Shown here one piece after another: positions 45,492 to 57,221 of a DNA stretch of 64,000 nucleotides (its first letter is position 1; every line of letters begins with the position of its first letter). This stretch comes from Chondrosia reniformis (lineage: Eukaryota > Porifera > Demospongiae > Chondrillida > Chondrillidae). A model generated the notes under the pieces. It had not been told where the DNA came from, made no database searches, and worked only from the letters and a program-made list of their open reading frames with translations. The position numbers and the translations under genes were made by a program. Location of the stretch: positions 6,764,401-6,828,400 of the forward strand of contig OX359194.1 in assembly GCA_947172415.1 (NCBI GenBank). Reading direction: 5' to 3'.

Positions 45492-48400
45492 ATGGCTTCC
45501 ACGTATCACCGACACACCCAAAGGCGAAATGAATTTGATAGCGATTGTCAGTCAGCTTGGCTGAGTTTAAAGGATACATTTGAAGATCGGATAAGTAGCA
45601 AGAGTGATCTTATGTACGGTAAGTTATTTGATCACAATAAGCTACCCATAGGCCCCTACAGTTCAGCACGTTCACGTACGAGAGTTTCTCTCCCTCCCCT
45701 TCCACTGTGCAGCTCTGCAGTCCTTCGGTTGCAATCCCACGACACGCAAAGTGGACCGTTACTGGTCACAATACTGCGATAATGGCGGCATGAGCTATGA
45801 CAAGTTCAAACAGGTCATGATGAGAGAGCAGCCGGCAGGAATGGGAGATCTGATGAGAGCGTTCCGTAAACTGGACACCAATGGCGATGGTTACCTTACT
45901 GCGGACGAACTTATCAAATTATTGACCAAAGTTAGTTATAACTGATCATTATATATGGCGCTAACACTGTTGCATCCATCATGCCATTTACATGCAACAT
46001 TAAAGTACTCGAGAGATTCTCTTGAATAAAAATCCCTAAATGCCACACTGGCTGTGTCTCTTGGCCTCTTGACCCACGGGCCATTTTCATATTAATTTTC
46101 TGTAATCATAATGTAAATAAATGTGAAGCATGCCATGATGTAGTTCCTCTTTGTGCTATCCTTGTATGTAGAGAGGAGAGAAGATGACACTGGAGGAGGT
46201 ACAGTCTATTATAGCTGAAGCAGACAAGAATGGAGATGGGAGACTTGACTATGCTGAGGTGAATACATTGTACGTGTATGATACCTTGTGCAATATTCAT
46301 GATATCTTGCACAACATTTATGGTCTTTTGCGCAATATTGATGATCAACCTAATATATGTGTACACTGCACCTTTGTGCTGAGCTTTTGCCAACATGTGT
46401 ACGTACATACTCAAATATGACATTCTCTCAAAATAGTATCATATCAAATAAAAGAACATGTACATCTGTGTCATACGTATGTACATACGTAGTTCAATTA
46501 CAATCTCTTCTTGTATTATGTACGTACATACATACGTACCTATAGCTTACCTACGTAGATGTACGTATATACGTATGAAGGTAATCACCACTAATGTTCA
46601 TCTTACCTTTCCATTTAGTTTAGTCACATGATGCTCAACACAGCAGAAGAGAGCAGGAGACTGTGCAAGGAGAGAGCGGAGAAGATTCTCATCAGAGCTA
46701 ACAAGAAGAGCTCTCCTAATAAAACTCCAAAGGAAAACAATCAAAAAAAGCAAGAAGAAACAGCTCCCATTGAAGAAGTACCAGGAGGGGAATCCCCAGA
46801 AACAGACAGGAACGATGCTCAATTGAATTCCTCTCAAAAGTCCCTTTCACTCAGTACACCACAGTCAAGTGATCAGCTTCAGAATGGGGATCCCCCCTCC
46901 AATGATGTCATGTCACATGACCAGCAGACCAGCAGCACAGGAACTGAAGTATCCATTAAACACACTCTAAACACACTTCATGCAAAGAGTTTAGTTCTCA
47001 GTAGTCCTCAAGATGCAGAGGGCAACAAAGCCACCAAGTCTACATCGTATCTTGTCCATGCTTCCTTTAAGGGAGAAGATGAGTTACATAAACCTTTAAA
47101 TATAGCTATTGGAGAGCCTGAACAAGAAGGGACAGTGGTTACCAGGACAACCTCACAGCCCTCACTAACAGAAGAGGAAAGCAGGGACATTCCCCAAGAT
47201 GATACCACACAGCAACATCCCAGAAAGGCATCCGACGTTGAGTCATCCAGCTCTCAGTCAGTCACCTCATCTCCACCAAATACACCAACTGCTTCCAAGT
47301 CCTTATTAGGGGAGGCGGAGTCTCAAGGGAATGATGTACCTAATAAGCCACTCCCCCTCAAGTCTGAAGGGGAAATCTCTCCTAATCAGGAGAGAGGAAT
47401 GGGATCTGAAAGGAGAAGTCAGAACACTCAGCAAGAGCTATCTAAGAGTGAACACAGCCTTTCAACTGTAGACGGTCAGAAAGGTCAAACCAGTCATACT
47501 CCTGGACGCAGAAGTCTTCCATCTGTGCCTTCCTCTCTAGTGAGCCATTCCACCTCCAAAATAGGTCAGATCAAGTTTATAGGCCTGGAGACCTTGAAGA
47601 GCCAGCCTATGACCTCTGACCTTTCCCCTCCAACCTCTACTGTTGAAGGGAATACTCCTAGGAGTGAACCTGCTAAAGAGGAGAAGGTTGTCCAGCTAGG
47701 AAAGCTAACCTCAAAAAGTGAGCATGCGGCATCATTAACTAAACTACAAGATAACCCCGGAATTAAAAGTACTTCACAAATGGAAAAGGCTAAATTTGAA
47801 GGAGATGAAAACGTAAGGCAACCTTTGCCTCTTAGTGAACCCAACCCCAGTGACCTTCCAGAGGAGGAAGAGGAAGCGACAAAGGCTACTTCTGAACAAG
47901 CCCTCCAGCTAGAGGAAGAAGAAGAGAACAAAGTGACAGCCACAAAAGAAGTTGTTAAAGAAAAGGCGAGCAGTAAGGAAAACCTTACTAGCAAGAAGGA
48001 AGGATCTCCAGCTTCATCTAGCACGACAGCCATGTTGTCTAAACCTCAAGCATCATCCCTCCCTCCCCTCGCCAGGCAATCCTCTACTTCCCTTGGGAAG
48101 ATAGATTTCAAGGATTTAGACAATCTCCTTGGAAGCAACCAGGACAGACAAGAAGTAGACACTTTATCTTCAGCTGTAGACGACAGTAAAAAGCTTACAA
48201 AGAGACCAAATCTATCCTCAACAAGCGAACACAGCTTGCCTCTAACTGTCAGACCTGTACAGTCGGCACACTCAACATCAGAAATGACAGCAGTGGAGCT
48301 TAAAGGAATTGACTTCTTAAGAAACAGAAAGACAGACTCGCCAGAAGAATCTAACATGAAGGATCCCAAGAGGGACACTAAGGAAGAAGTGGAAAGACCT

Positions 48401-51400
48401 CCAGAAGGGGATGGTCCTTCAAAGGAGACTAGCAAGACTATGCCTCCTGTTGGCACTAGTATGGAGACAGCTCCCCCGCTCCCCACCTCTCTTGACATGA
48501 AGCTGACCTCTGCAAGTGCTAGAACCATAACTGACACACCCCCAGCCAAGCAGGAAGCCCCTCCCCTTACAAGCAGGTCCCTCTCCAAACTGGACCACCA
48601 GCAGGATGTAGCAACTCTCGTTGTTGTCTCAAAGGACAAGAAGGATGAGAAGATGGACTCCCCTCCAACAACATTCAGTGCTATCACTCCCGGCTCTACC
48701 ACAGAGAGCCTGCCCTCAGTGACAGATGTGAGTCTAATGGACTCGGGGAAGTCCCTTGGAGACACAGGAAACTCCGCCCATCCCCCCAGCACCATCCAGC
48801 TGGGTCTTGTGTACCATCCCCCCACCCTCACACCTCCCAGTGAACTCAAGGTAAGGTAATTCAGTATAGTGACTAATACGTATGTACATTGTGAATGAGC
48901 AAAGAAAGTGACATATATGTACTTGGCCATCCATTTTGTATAGTCTTGGCACACTATACCAGCTAAAGGATGCCTTTACCTGTCAAAGGGAGAGGAAGAT
49001 CCTATAATTAAGTGCCACCATTACAAGCTGATCCTTCCTTCAGCCACTTCAGTGTGGATAGACATATCAAAAACTGCTGATGGTAAATCACATGACTATC
49101 ACATGATTATCAGCCATATAGGTTACTAATGTATGGAATTTATTCTCTATTTGTACACAGTGTCAGTACCAGTTGATGTAGCCATTTTCCTCTTCAAAGT
49201 TGACAGTGAAGGAGAGCCTACAGACCTCATCACATTCACACAGCACAACATTGAAGGGAGGTGGTCCTTTAAAGAGAGCCTGGAGGCCGGATCCTATGCC
49301 TTGGTACCCTCCAGCAGTGGTTGCTGGTTGAAGAAAGACGAAGAAGATGACAACAGGGGAAGGGGGGAAGAAGGAAAGATTGTAAAGAGAGATGGTTCCA
49401 GTTTGAGTCTGACTGAAGACTGCAAGTACGTAAGCATCAAGAATAGTGATACACCTACGTACGTACGTATGTAGTGTGAATATTCTATTAATAGTCTTTT
49501 TCACTATAAATCCTCACCTTCACTTGTCATAAACTACAAATGTTCTCATGTGGAGGGTTAATGAGTTGAAGGCAGTCATTCAACCTCACCACCAAAAGTG
49601 TACCATATTGATGAATCCTAAGGAGGATTAAACAGCTGTCTGTGATTCTTTTATATTTTTCCATCTTGGATGACTGGGAGGTGATCACTGGTTGCCTCTT
49701 TCAATTGGACCTTGGTCTCCCAGCCAAGATAAGACTTTGATTACTTGGCTGGTATATAATTATCTCCCTTTTCGTGTACATACATGTACATACACGTATA
49801 AAAGTGTGTACATGTCTGCATGAAGCTACTATGTTAAATTGAATGTATGTACGTAGGCTAGCGCTAAAGGAGGTATACATGCGGATTGATTTGGACAGTA
49901 ATGGATCCATCAGCAGAACTGAATTTGACTTCTTTCAAGAGTCAGCTAATGATGAAGTATGTGATGATGACACTTGGCAAGTTCTTAAAGGTGGGTTGCT
50001 AGGCAACAGGTCATTTAAAGGATAACGTATACAAATATAAATACATATACGTATATAAATTCTTAATTTTAGAAAACTTTGAAATGACTTCTGATGACGA
50101 GCTAACATTAGAAGGATTTTACTCTTTGCACAAAATGACAGCTACTGATTCAGAAGATGGAGTGGCTGAATTATGGGATATCTTGGTTGCCATGGGATAC
50201 AATAAGGATCTAGCCCTGCAATATGTATGTAAGGTTATGTTGTTGTATTGCTTGTTTCCGAGTAGATTCAATGGCTATTAGATAAATGTTACCAATTTTC
50301 CCTACCTCTCACCCAGAGTTGTCCATTTGAGATGGCTGTCTACACTGAGAAATGTGAAGCCGAACTTGAGATAGTTGATATTATGTCATGTGACTCAGTG
50401 GAGCCTGCACTTTGTACCCTGGCTGTGCAGAGGGGTGTGGCAGCAGAGGTAAAGGGGTGTGACAATGGGTTGGTCACAGGACACGCCTATCCACTTCCAC
50501 ATTGGATCATCCTTGCACTTCAAAATAAGGTTAGCAAAGCTGTTGTGCAATATTGCGCAATAAACCAAAAATTTTAGATAATTCAGTTTCTTTTTGAAAG
50601 TAGTTTCTACCTATTGTAAATTATGAATATAGTCTTTTAAAAATGAAAATGTTGAATGTACGTACGTACTATTAGTGTACAAGTAGTCAAAATGTAATGA
50701 GAGTGAAAATATATGTACGTACGTATGTACGTACGTATGTACGTATGTGTGTGTGTAATCTTCTATACATTTTCATTAATATCTCTGCACATGTAGTTTA
50801 ACCACAACTATTTCCTGACCCTTTGTATGGTGGTGCTAATGTGGTGTAACTTTGGCTTTATTCTGTAGACCAGTAAAGATGTCACTGTACAAGTTGACTG
50901 TAGTCTTAGCACTAATACTGTACACAATCAGGATAGCCTACTTCAAGTAGTCTCCGTTGCCAAGGAAACCTCCAAGGTGGGTAAAGTCATTGCCAACACA
51001 AAGAACTAACATAAACTACGTACGTATGTATTTATGGGTATGTTTTTGCTATTAAAATTGCCCCCCTACCCCCCTAAAGAAAGGACTGAATAGCTGGTCT
51101 CCCATACTCTCCCATTGAATGACTACTACACAATGCCCATTATGTGGAGGAGCTAGTTTATGGGATAGGTACATACATGTACTAGAATGAGGTGGTCAGT
51201 GGCCATGTTCACTTGTAAGGTTTATGTTTCCCATTTCCAGTGGATTTCCACCTACATACAATGGAGCCGTGAAATTGAAAACATGCACCTAATATCGTAC
51301 ACGTGACATCTTCAACCATTTTAATGAGAATCTGATGTTCTGTCTTCTGTTACACGATGTTCTTGCTATGCGTTTAGGTTGTGTACCATTTGATGAAACA

Positions 51401-51455
51401 AGATGAAAACAAGGAGTGGCTACCACATTGTCTGCTCAATAAAATACACCATTAA
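45492..51455 (+). CDS. EFCAB7: EFCAB7-like EF-hand ciliary protein with a ~740-residue disordered insert
   Basis: In vertebrates EFCAB7 tethers the EVC-EVC2-IQCE module at the ciliary base for Hedgehog signalling. Exons: 45492-45618, 45713-45930, 46172-46258, 46619-48850, 48944-49082, 49161-49425, 49857-49990, 50073-50224, 50317-50529, 50869-50976, 51378-51455; 1250 residues against ~630 in human. Collinear conserved parts are ALQSFGCNPTTRKVDRYW, the EF loops DTNGDGYLTADE (~98) and DKNGDGRLDYAE (~133), RGEKMTLEEV, then SWHTIPAKGCLYL, a beta-rich middle (AGSYALVPSSSGCWLKK), EF loop DLDSNGSISRTE (~1034), LWDILVAMGYNKDLAL and CPFEMAVYTEKC. The extra length is exon 4 (2232 bp, residues ~145-888), rich in Ser/Thr/Glu/Lys/Pro, with five degenerate STS..F.G units. 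The exon is one continuous open frame, so it is genuinely coding. Confidence 0.9.
49720..49752. repeat. Hairpin repeat, copy 2 (EFCAB7 intron 6)
   Basis: CCAGCCAAG / CTTGGCTGG stem with AT-AAGACTTTGATTA loop; see 28565 and 63360. Confidence 0.7.
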
Positions 51456-51673
51456 CACAATCAATTCCACATCACAGACACTTTTGAATTTTGTAAGACA
51501 ATATAGTTTTAAATACATAATAATCAGATGAATTGAGACAGACAATACAATATTAGTTTTAAATTAAATAATATTTAGCTGATCAAATGCATATTTTTAT
51601 TATTACTACAGCAGCATTTTATTAGTAAAAATGAGGAAAAAAATTACATGTGCTGCATTGAAAGCCTAATCGT

Positions 51674-52434
51674 TTATTTCAAATTTAGACTTTCAAGAAA
51701 TTCGTCTATATCCTCAGCTAGTTTGACATGACCATCTATTGACGTGTCCTTCTTCAACGCTTCAGACAATGCCTTCAGTTTTCTCGTACTAGGATCGTCG
51801 TTCAGAATACAGTACAAATTGGAGTTCGCCCTGTCCAAGTTAACATCGTAATTGATCCGTTCGACATCTCCCCTGCTAATGACACCAGCCGCTAAAAGAT
51901 CTCCCGCCACAACTCTAGCATCGCAAAACTTCTTCATGTGGTCGTGTTCCTTCCTAAGGAACTCCCTCACCGCTTTAGGTCTCAAATTATCTGTGATAGA
52001 GAGAGGAACAGATTCAAAAGATACAAATCATTTGTTAGATCGACACAGGCCATGAAACTGGTATTGTAACAAAGGTGGCTATGAATCAAGCTTAAATCAG
52101 GGAGGCATATGAATAAATCGAAAGTTATCAAAAAGTTCACTTTTCTACACAAAGTCAAAAAGAAAAATCACGAATATCCTTACATATCAGCAGCTAACAG
52201 CCTACTATATTACTACCTACCCATTATCTAGTACTCGAGAAGTACAGCAGATTCATCAATAGGAGCACTAGAGATCTAATTAGTCTCGCATAGTCACTCC
52301 GTTTCCGTTCCCACTGTCACCGCAGGAAAAACGTTCAACCTATCTAATATGCTACGTATATCCTACATTAAGATTGTGCGCGGTTTAACCCATTATTAAA
52401 ACCGAGATTAAAGCTCACCAATGGTGAATTCCAT
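51674..52434 (-). CDS. Small death-fold (CARD-like) protein
   Basis: Two exons, reverse: 52434-52419 (16 nt, MEFTI) and 51990-51674, joining to 110 residues. The sequence is almost entirely helical: RPKAVREFLRKEHDHMKKF, DLLAAGVISRGDVERI, NSNLYCILNDDPSTRKLKAL, AEDIDEFLESLNLK. The pattern 'L-x-x-x-V-I-[ST]-x-x-D-x-E-x-I' after a first amphipathic helix resembles CARD/death-fold proteins, where it mediates homotypic interactions in immune or apoptotic signalling. Similarity is at fold level only; no ortholog is claimed. The gene converges on EFCAB7 and is divergent from cathepsin Z (236 bp between start codons). Confidence 0.6.
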
Positions 52435-52670
52435 TCCTGATGAACTGGAGTGTAATTATCTTCAATCTTGTAACAATGGTAGGTTTCATCTAAGTGCTCA
52501 TGATCACATTTATAAATAGAAGTGACTTGTTCTAGAACAGTCCAACTATCTGTATGTCACACTTTTAATGACATCGGTACACGACAGCAAAGTTCGTCTA
52601 GGATCGTGAACTCAGCTGGAAGCCACGCCCTTTCCATGACGTCATCACTTAGTCATATGACCTGTAAAAG
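52435..52670. promoter_or_regulatory. Divergent spacer between the CARD-like gene and cathepsin Z
   Basis: Contains a full CRE, TGACGTCA (52637-52644), and the palindrome GTCATATGAC (52652-52661), an E-box form resembling MITF/TFE-type sites of lysosomal genes, just before the cathepsin Z ATG at 52671. Site identity is by consensus only. Confidence 0.4.
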
Positions 52671-55600
52671 ATGAGGAGTGTTCTAGTACTGTCTGCAATC
52701 TTGCTGCCTATTCTGGCCAGTCAAGTACACCACAAACCGTGTAGGGACCCGACAAGTGAGTTCAGTGTTGACTCTAGTCAAGTGGCTATCACAAGCTTTA
52801 GACTATATTGTGCTAGTTTGTTTAATCAAAAAGTCCTCAACAATTAGTCTGTTAATTAGCCTCTGCTATTTATTACAAGTAGAATTGGCCTTTTGTTTAG
52901 TGATGTCTCTCTTTGTGTCTCTGTAGCTGTCTTCCCCAATGGAGAGCATGTCACTGCTCCACGACCCCACGAGTACATCAAAGTGGAGGACTTGCCTGAG
53001 AGCTTCACTTGGGCCAATGCTAGCGGAAAGAACTACCTCACAATCACCAGAAACCAGCATATTCCACAATGTAAGTCTGGGCATATAGACCAGCTATACA
53101 GTTTATCCAGTCAGCCATGTTGATAATGGATTGCATGCTACATAAATGTGACTGTGACACTTGTAGTGGATTCTACTCCTGTACATGTTGCACAGATTGT
53201 GGTTCTTGCTGGGCCTTTGGGACCACGTCTGCTCTCGGTGATCGGCTACGCATTCATCTTAACGGTAGCTACCCACAAGTCAACCTAGCTCCGCAGGTAC
53301 TCATTAACTGTGGGGGCGGTGGAACCTGCGAAGGTTAGTTACACTAAATACGCCTAAAATGAAAATCCTGTATCATTTTTAACAGAGGTAGTAGTTAATA
53401 GATGGTTGTGTTCTTCTAGGTGGTAACCCAGGGGGAGTGTACGAGTATATCCATGACAACGGAATCCCTGACGAGACTTGCCAGAATTATGAGGCCGATG
53501 ATGGAGAGTGTAAGCCATTGGGAATCTGTGAAAACTGCAGTCCAGGATCAGGTGTAAGTCACTTACAAGTTCTCATCTGCATCTCTGATAAAGAGAGGCA
53601 AATACCTTCAAGAAACCTGTGCCATTCCTCTAGTGTGCAGAGGTTCAGAAACACCCGACCTACTATGTGGGGGACTATGGTAGTGTGAGAGGAGCGGACA
53701 AGATGAAGGCAGAGATTTATGCTCGAGGTCCCATTGGCTGTGGAATAGATGCAACTTCAAAGCTGGAGAAGTATACAGGCGGCATCTTCTCAGAGTTCAA
53801 ACTCCTGCCTTTAATTAACCATGAGGTAATTTCCTATCTTAATGGTTGTGGTTAGGGCAGTGTGATAAGAATATTGACTGATGCATTTACAGGGCCATAG
53901 CAAGTTAATTTGCTAACTGAAATAGTACAGTCAAACACTATTGTTCCATTCAACAAGGTGTGACTGTAGTTATATAGTTTTCTATATGAGTGTATTATTT
54001 TAATTATGCCAATTAATTAATTGATTATTAACAAAATGCAAGGTGAGAATCCTAGTTGAAGGTATAATGTATTATCCTTTGTATAATATGTGTGTGTCTC
54101 TGTGTAGGTTTCAGTAGTCGGATGGGGAGTTGAGGATGGTGTGGAATTCTGGTACATGCGCAACTCTTGGGGTACCTACTGGGGGGAGGAAGGCTTTGCT
54201 CGTATCATGATGCACAAGGACAACTTGGGACTGGAGAGGGATTGTGACTGGGGGGTTCCCCTTCTCAAACCAGCCTCTGACTACAAGGGAGATGTGATGA
54301 TGCAGGATATTAGACATGATCAGGTGGTCAGTAAGCCAACGCCTCGAGTACCCAAGGGGACCTACTTTGATTACAAGAATCCTTCAGTCCGAAAGAGCAA
54401 GGTGGGTGGGGCTTGTGTGACTAGTTTAAGTGGGTGTGGTCAGTGGGACTGCCCAAAGTGGGTGTATCTAGGAGTTTTGTAATCTGGGATGGGGGGGGTG
54501 GAGCTGGCAATCTTGTAATGAATCTAGTTATTTATGGTCCCTCTCGTTTGCAGGTTCCAGTGAAGACTCATGTTGTGTCTCCACTTCCTCACACTTACAT
54601 GAAGCCTGGCAGCTTGCCAACGTCATTTGACCCTCGCAACATGAATGGAGTCGATTTGACCACTTGGAATAAGAACCAACACATTCCTCAATGTAAGTAT
54701 CCACTATATACTTGTAAGAGCCCCTCATTCAGTCACTATATACTTGTAAGAGCCCCTCATTCAGTCACTATATACTTGTAAGAGCCCCTCATTCAGTCAC
54801 TATATACATGTAAGAGCCCCTCATTCAGTCACTATATACTTGTAAGAGCCCCTCATTCAGTCACTAATACTTGTAAGAGCCCCTCATTCAGTCACTATAT
54901 ACTTGTAAGAGCTCCTCATTCAGTCACTATATACATATAAGAGCCCCTCATACAGTCACTATTATACATGTAAGAGCCCCTCATTCAGTCACTATATACA
55001 TGTAAGAGCCCCTCATACAGTCACTATATACATGTAAAGCCCCTCATACAGTCACTATTATACATGTAAGAGCCCCTCATACAGTCACTATATACATTCC
55101 TCACTGGTATCACTGATGAAGGGTAGAATTCTCAGAAACAGTTGTCTGGTCCAGTTGAGCATAAGATGAAAGGGAAGACTCCTGTATCCTCATCCAAAGT
55201 TCTCACCAGATTTAGTTCCCTATAGGCTTTTAATTTGTTAGACAGAGTAGGCATAAGATGTATGTAGGAAAGTGATTATTCATGTGACTCATGTCATGTG
55301 ACCTGCAGATTGTGGTTCCTGTTGGGCTCAGGGTTCTACCTCTGCACTGAGTGACCGCATCAAGATGCTGCGTAAAGGCGCCTTCCCTGATATTAACCTC
55401 TCTCCTCAAGTCTTGGTTGATTGTGTCACTGTGAGTAAGCAGATAATGTGATTTGTATGCTGGCGTACCTAATGTGGTATTGGAAATGTTTCTTTTTCAT
55501 TCTTGTTAGGCCAACGACACTCATGGCTGTCAGGGAGGAGATCCAACTGCAGCTTACTCTTGGATCTTTCAAAATGGCATATCGGATGACACTTGCATGA

Positions 55601-56969
55601 ATTATCTGGCCAAGAATCAGCAGTGCACTCCCGAAGACATTTGTCGTACTTGTTCACCGGGTGGTGGATGTACTGCAGTACAGAAGTATAGCAGGGTAAG
55701 CAGAATATGTAGCCATCCATCCACCCACCCATCTGCACATCCACTCACCCATCTGCCCATCCACTCACCCATCTGCCCATCCTTCCATCCATCTACCCAT
55801 CCTTCCATCCATCTGCCCATCCACTCACCCATCTGCCCATCCTTCCACCCATCTACCCATCCTTCCATCCATCTGCCCATCCACTCACCCATCTGCCCAT
55901 CCACTCACCCATCTGCCCATCCACTCACCCATCTGCCCATCCACTCACCCATCTGCCCATCCTTCCATCCATCTACCCATCCTTCCATCCATCTGCACAT
56001 CCACTCACCCATCTGCCCATCCACTCACCCATCTGCCCATCCTTCCATCCATCTACCCATCCTTCCATCCATCTGCACATCCACTCACCCATCTGCCCAT
56101 CCTTCCACCCATCTACCCATCCTTCCATCCATCTGCCCATCCACTCACCCATCTGCCCATCCTTCCATCCATCTGCCCATCCTTCCATCCATCTGCCCAT
56201 CCACTCACCCATCTGCCCATCCTTCCATCCATCTGCCCATCCACTCACCCATCTGCCCATCCACTCACCCATCTGCCCATCCTTCCACCCATCTACCCAT
56301 CCTTCCATCCATCTGCCCATCCACTCACCCATCTGCCCATCCACTCACCCATCTGCCCATCCACTCACCCATCTGTCCATCCACTCACCCATCTGCCCAT
56401 CCACTCACCCATCTGCCCATCCACTCACCCATCTGTCCATCCACTCACCCATCTGCCCATCCACTCACCCATCTGCCCATCCACTCACCCATCTGCCCAT
56501 CCACTCACCCATCTGCCCATCCACTCACCCATTTGTCCACTCCTCCACTCATCCATTACTATGTAGTACTATGTTGAGGAACATGGTCAGGTAAAGGGAG
56601 AACAGAATATGATGGCAGAGATAGTAGCCCGGGGCCCTATTGCATGTACCATTGCTGTAACAGCGGCCTTTGAGAATTATGTTAGTGGAATATTCAATGA
56701 CACTACAGGAGCTCGTGTGAGTTATCCAATTGAAAAGTACCAATCAGTATTCAGAAGTGGACTTCCATTTTATTTTACAGGGTCTGGATCACGAGATTTC
56801 TGTAGTAGGGTATGGTGTTTCCAGTGAAGGTGTGAAGTATTGGATTGGAAGAAACTCCTGGGGTACCTACTGGGGGGAGAATGGCTGGTTCAGGATTGTG
56901 AGGGGAACCGACAACCTTGGAATTGAATCTACCTGTGACTGGGCTACTCCAAAACCTACTTGGAAGTAG
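52671..56969 (+). CDS. CTSZ: Cathepsin Z (X)-like protease with two tandem peptidase domains
   Basis: A papain-family (C1) lysosomal carboxypeptidase. Exons: 52671-52755, 52927-53070, 53196-53333, 53420-53553, 53634-53825, 54108-54401, 54554-54692, 55309-55430, 55510-55695, 56567-56716, 56781-56969; 590 residues, about twice human cathepsin Z (303). A signal peptide ([18 protein letters not shown]) and short propeptide precede domain 1. Both domains keep the cathepsin Z mini-loop and active site: NQHIPQ-YCGSCWA with catalytic Cys ~81 and ~380, His ~230 (LINHEVSVVGWG) and ~532 ([11 protein letters not shown]), and Asn ~250 and ~553 ([10 protein letters not shown] in both). A ~50-residue linker separates them. 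The intron before YCGSCWA has the same position and phase in both halves, pointing to tandem exon duplication. Splicing into one mRNA is supported by frame, and no start or signal peptide precedes domain 2. Confidence 0.92.
54699..55095. repeat. 32-bp minisatellite in cathepsin Z intron 7, ~12 copies
   Basis: Units of ACTTGTAAGAGCCCCTCATT plus CAGTCACTATAT. Each unit carries a consensus-like TTGTAAGAG donor-like string, so the real donor at 54692 is followed by a dozen decoys. Confidence 0.95.
55096..55235. repeat. Dispersed repeat R1, copy 3
   Basis: CACTGATGAAGGG, CTCCTGTATCCTCATCCAAAG, TTTAGTTCCCTATAGGC as in 5756-5908. Confidence 0.65.
55710..56545. repeat. 20-bp minisatellite (CATCCACTCACCCATCTGCC), ~41 copies
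   Basis: Fills almost all of cathepsin Z intron 9. Units fall into two variants (CATCCACTCACCCATCTGCC and CATCCTTCCATCCATCTGCC) in a higher-order pattern. The >900-bp open frame through it is not a gene. Confidence 0.97.
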
Positions 56970-57221
56970 TGTAACAGATCTAAAAGTGTTAAAGTCAACG
57001 TAGCTTTCCATGCTACATATATAACTTATGATATATATTATATTGTATAGTATATTGGGATATTAAAGGTGTTGCCAAGTAATAAACTTGAGGCATGATT
57101 CGTGAACCTGACCGATCGCGACGAATATATATAAAGGAGATTAATGACGTCAACGAATGCCTATATTATACACCCGCATACCACAGGTAGAGTAGTTTAT
57201 TGTTGACCAGAAGAGCGCAAG
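56970..57221. other. Spacer between cathepsin Z and PLGRKT
   Basis: A poly(A) signal AATAAA for cathepsin Z lies at 57081-57086. The remaining ~135 bp must hold the PLGRKT promoter; no further motif is claimed. Confidence 0.4.

Noticed and set aside
48046-48954. 302-codon reverse frame opposite EFCAB7 exon 4
   Set aside because: Shadow of the sense coding frame; the sense frame is flanked by conserved EFCAB7 exons in phase.
55597-56577. 326-codon open frame in cathepsin Z region
   Set aside because: Only its first ~35 codons are exon 9. The rest is the 20-bp intronic minisatellite translated as His/Pro/Ser repeats.
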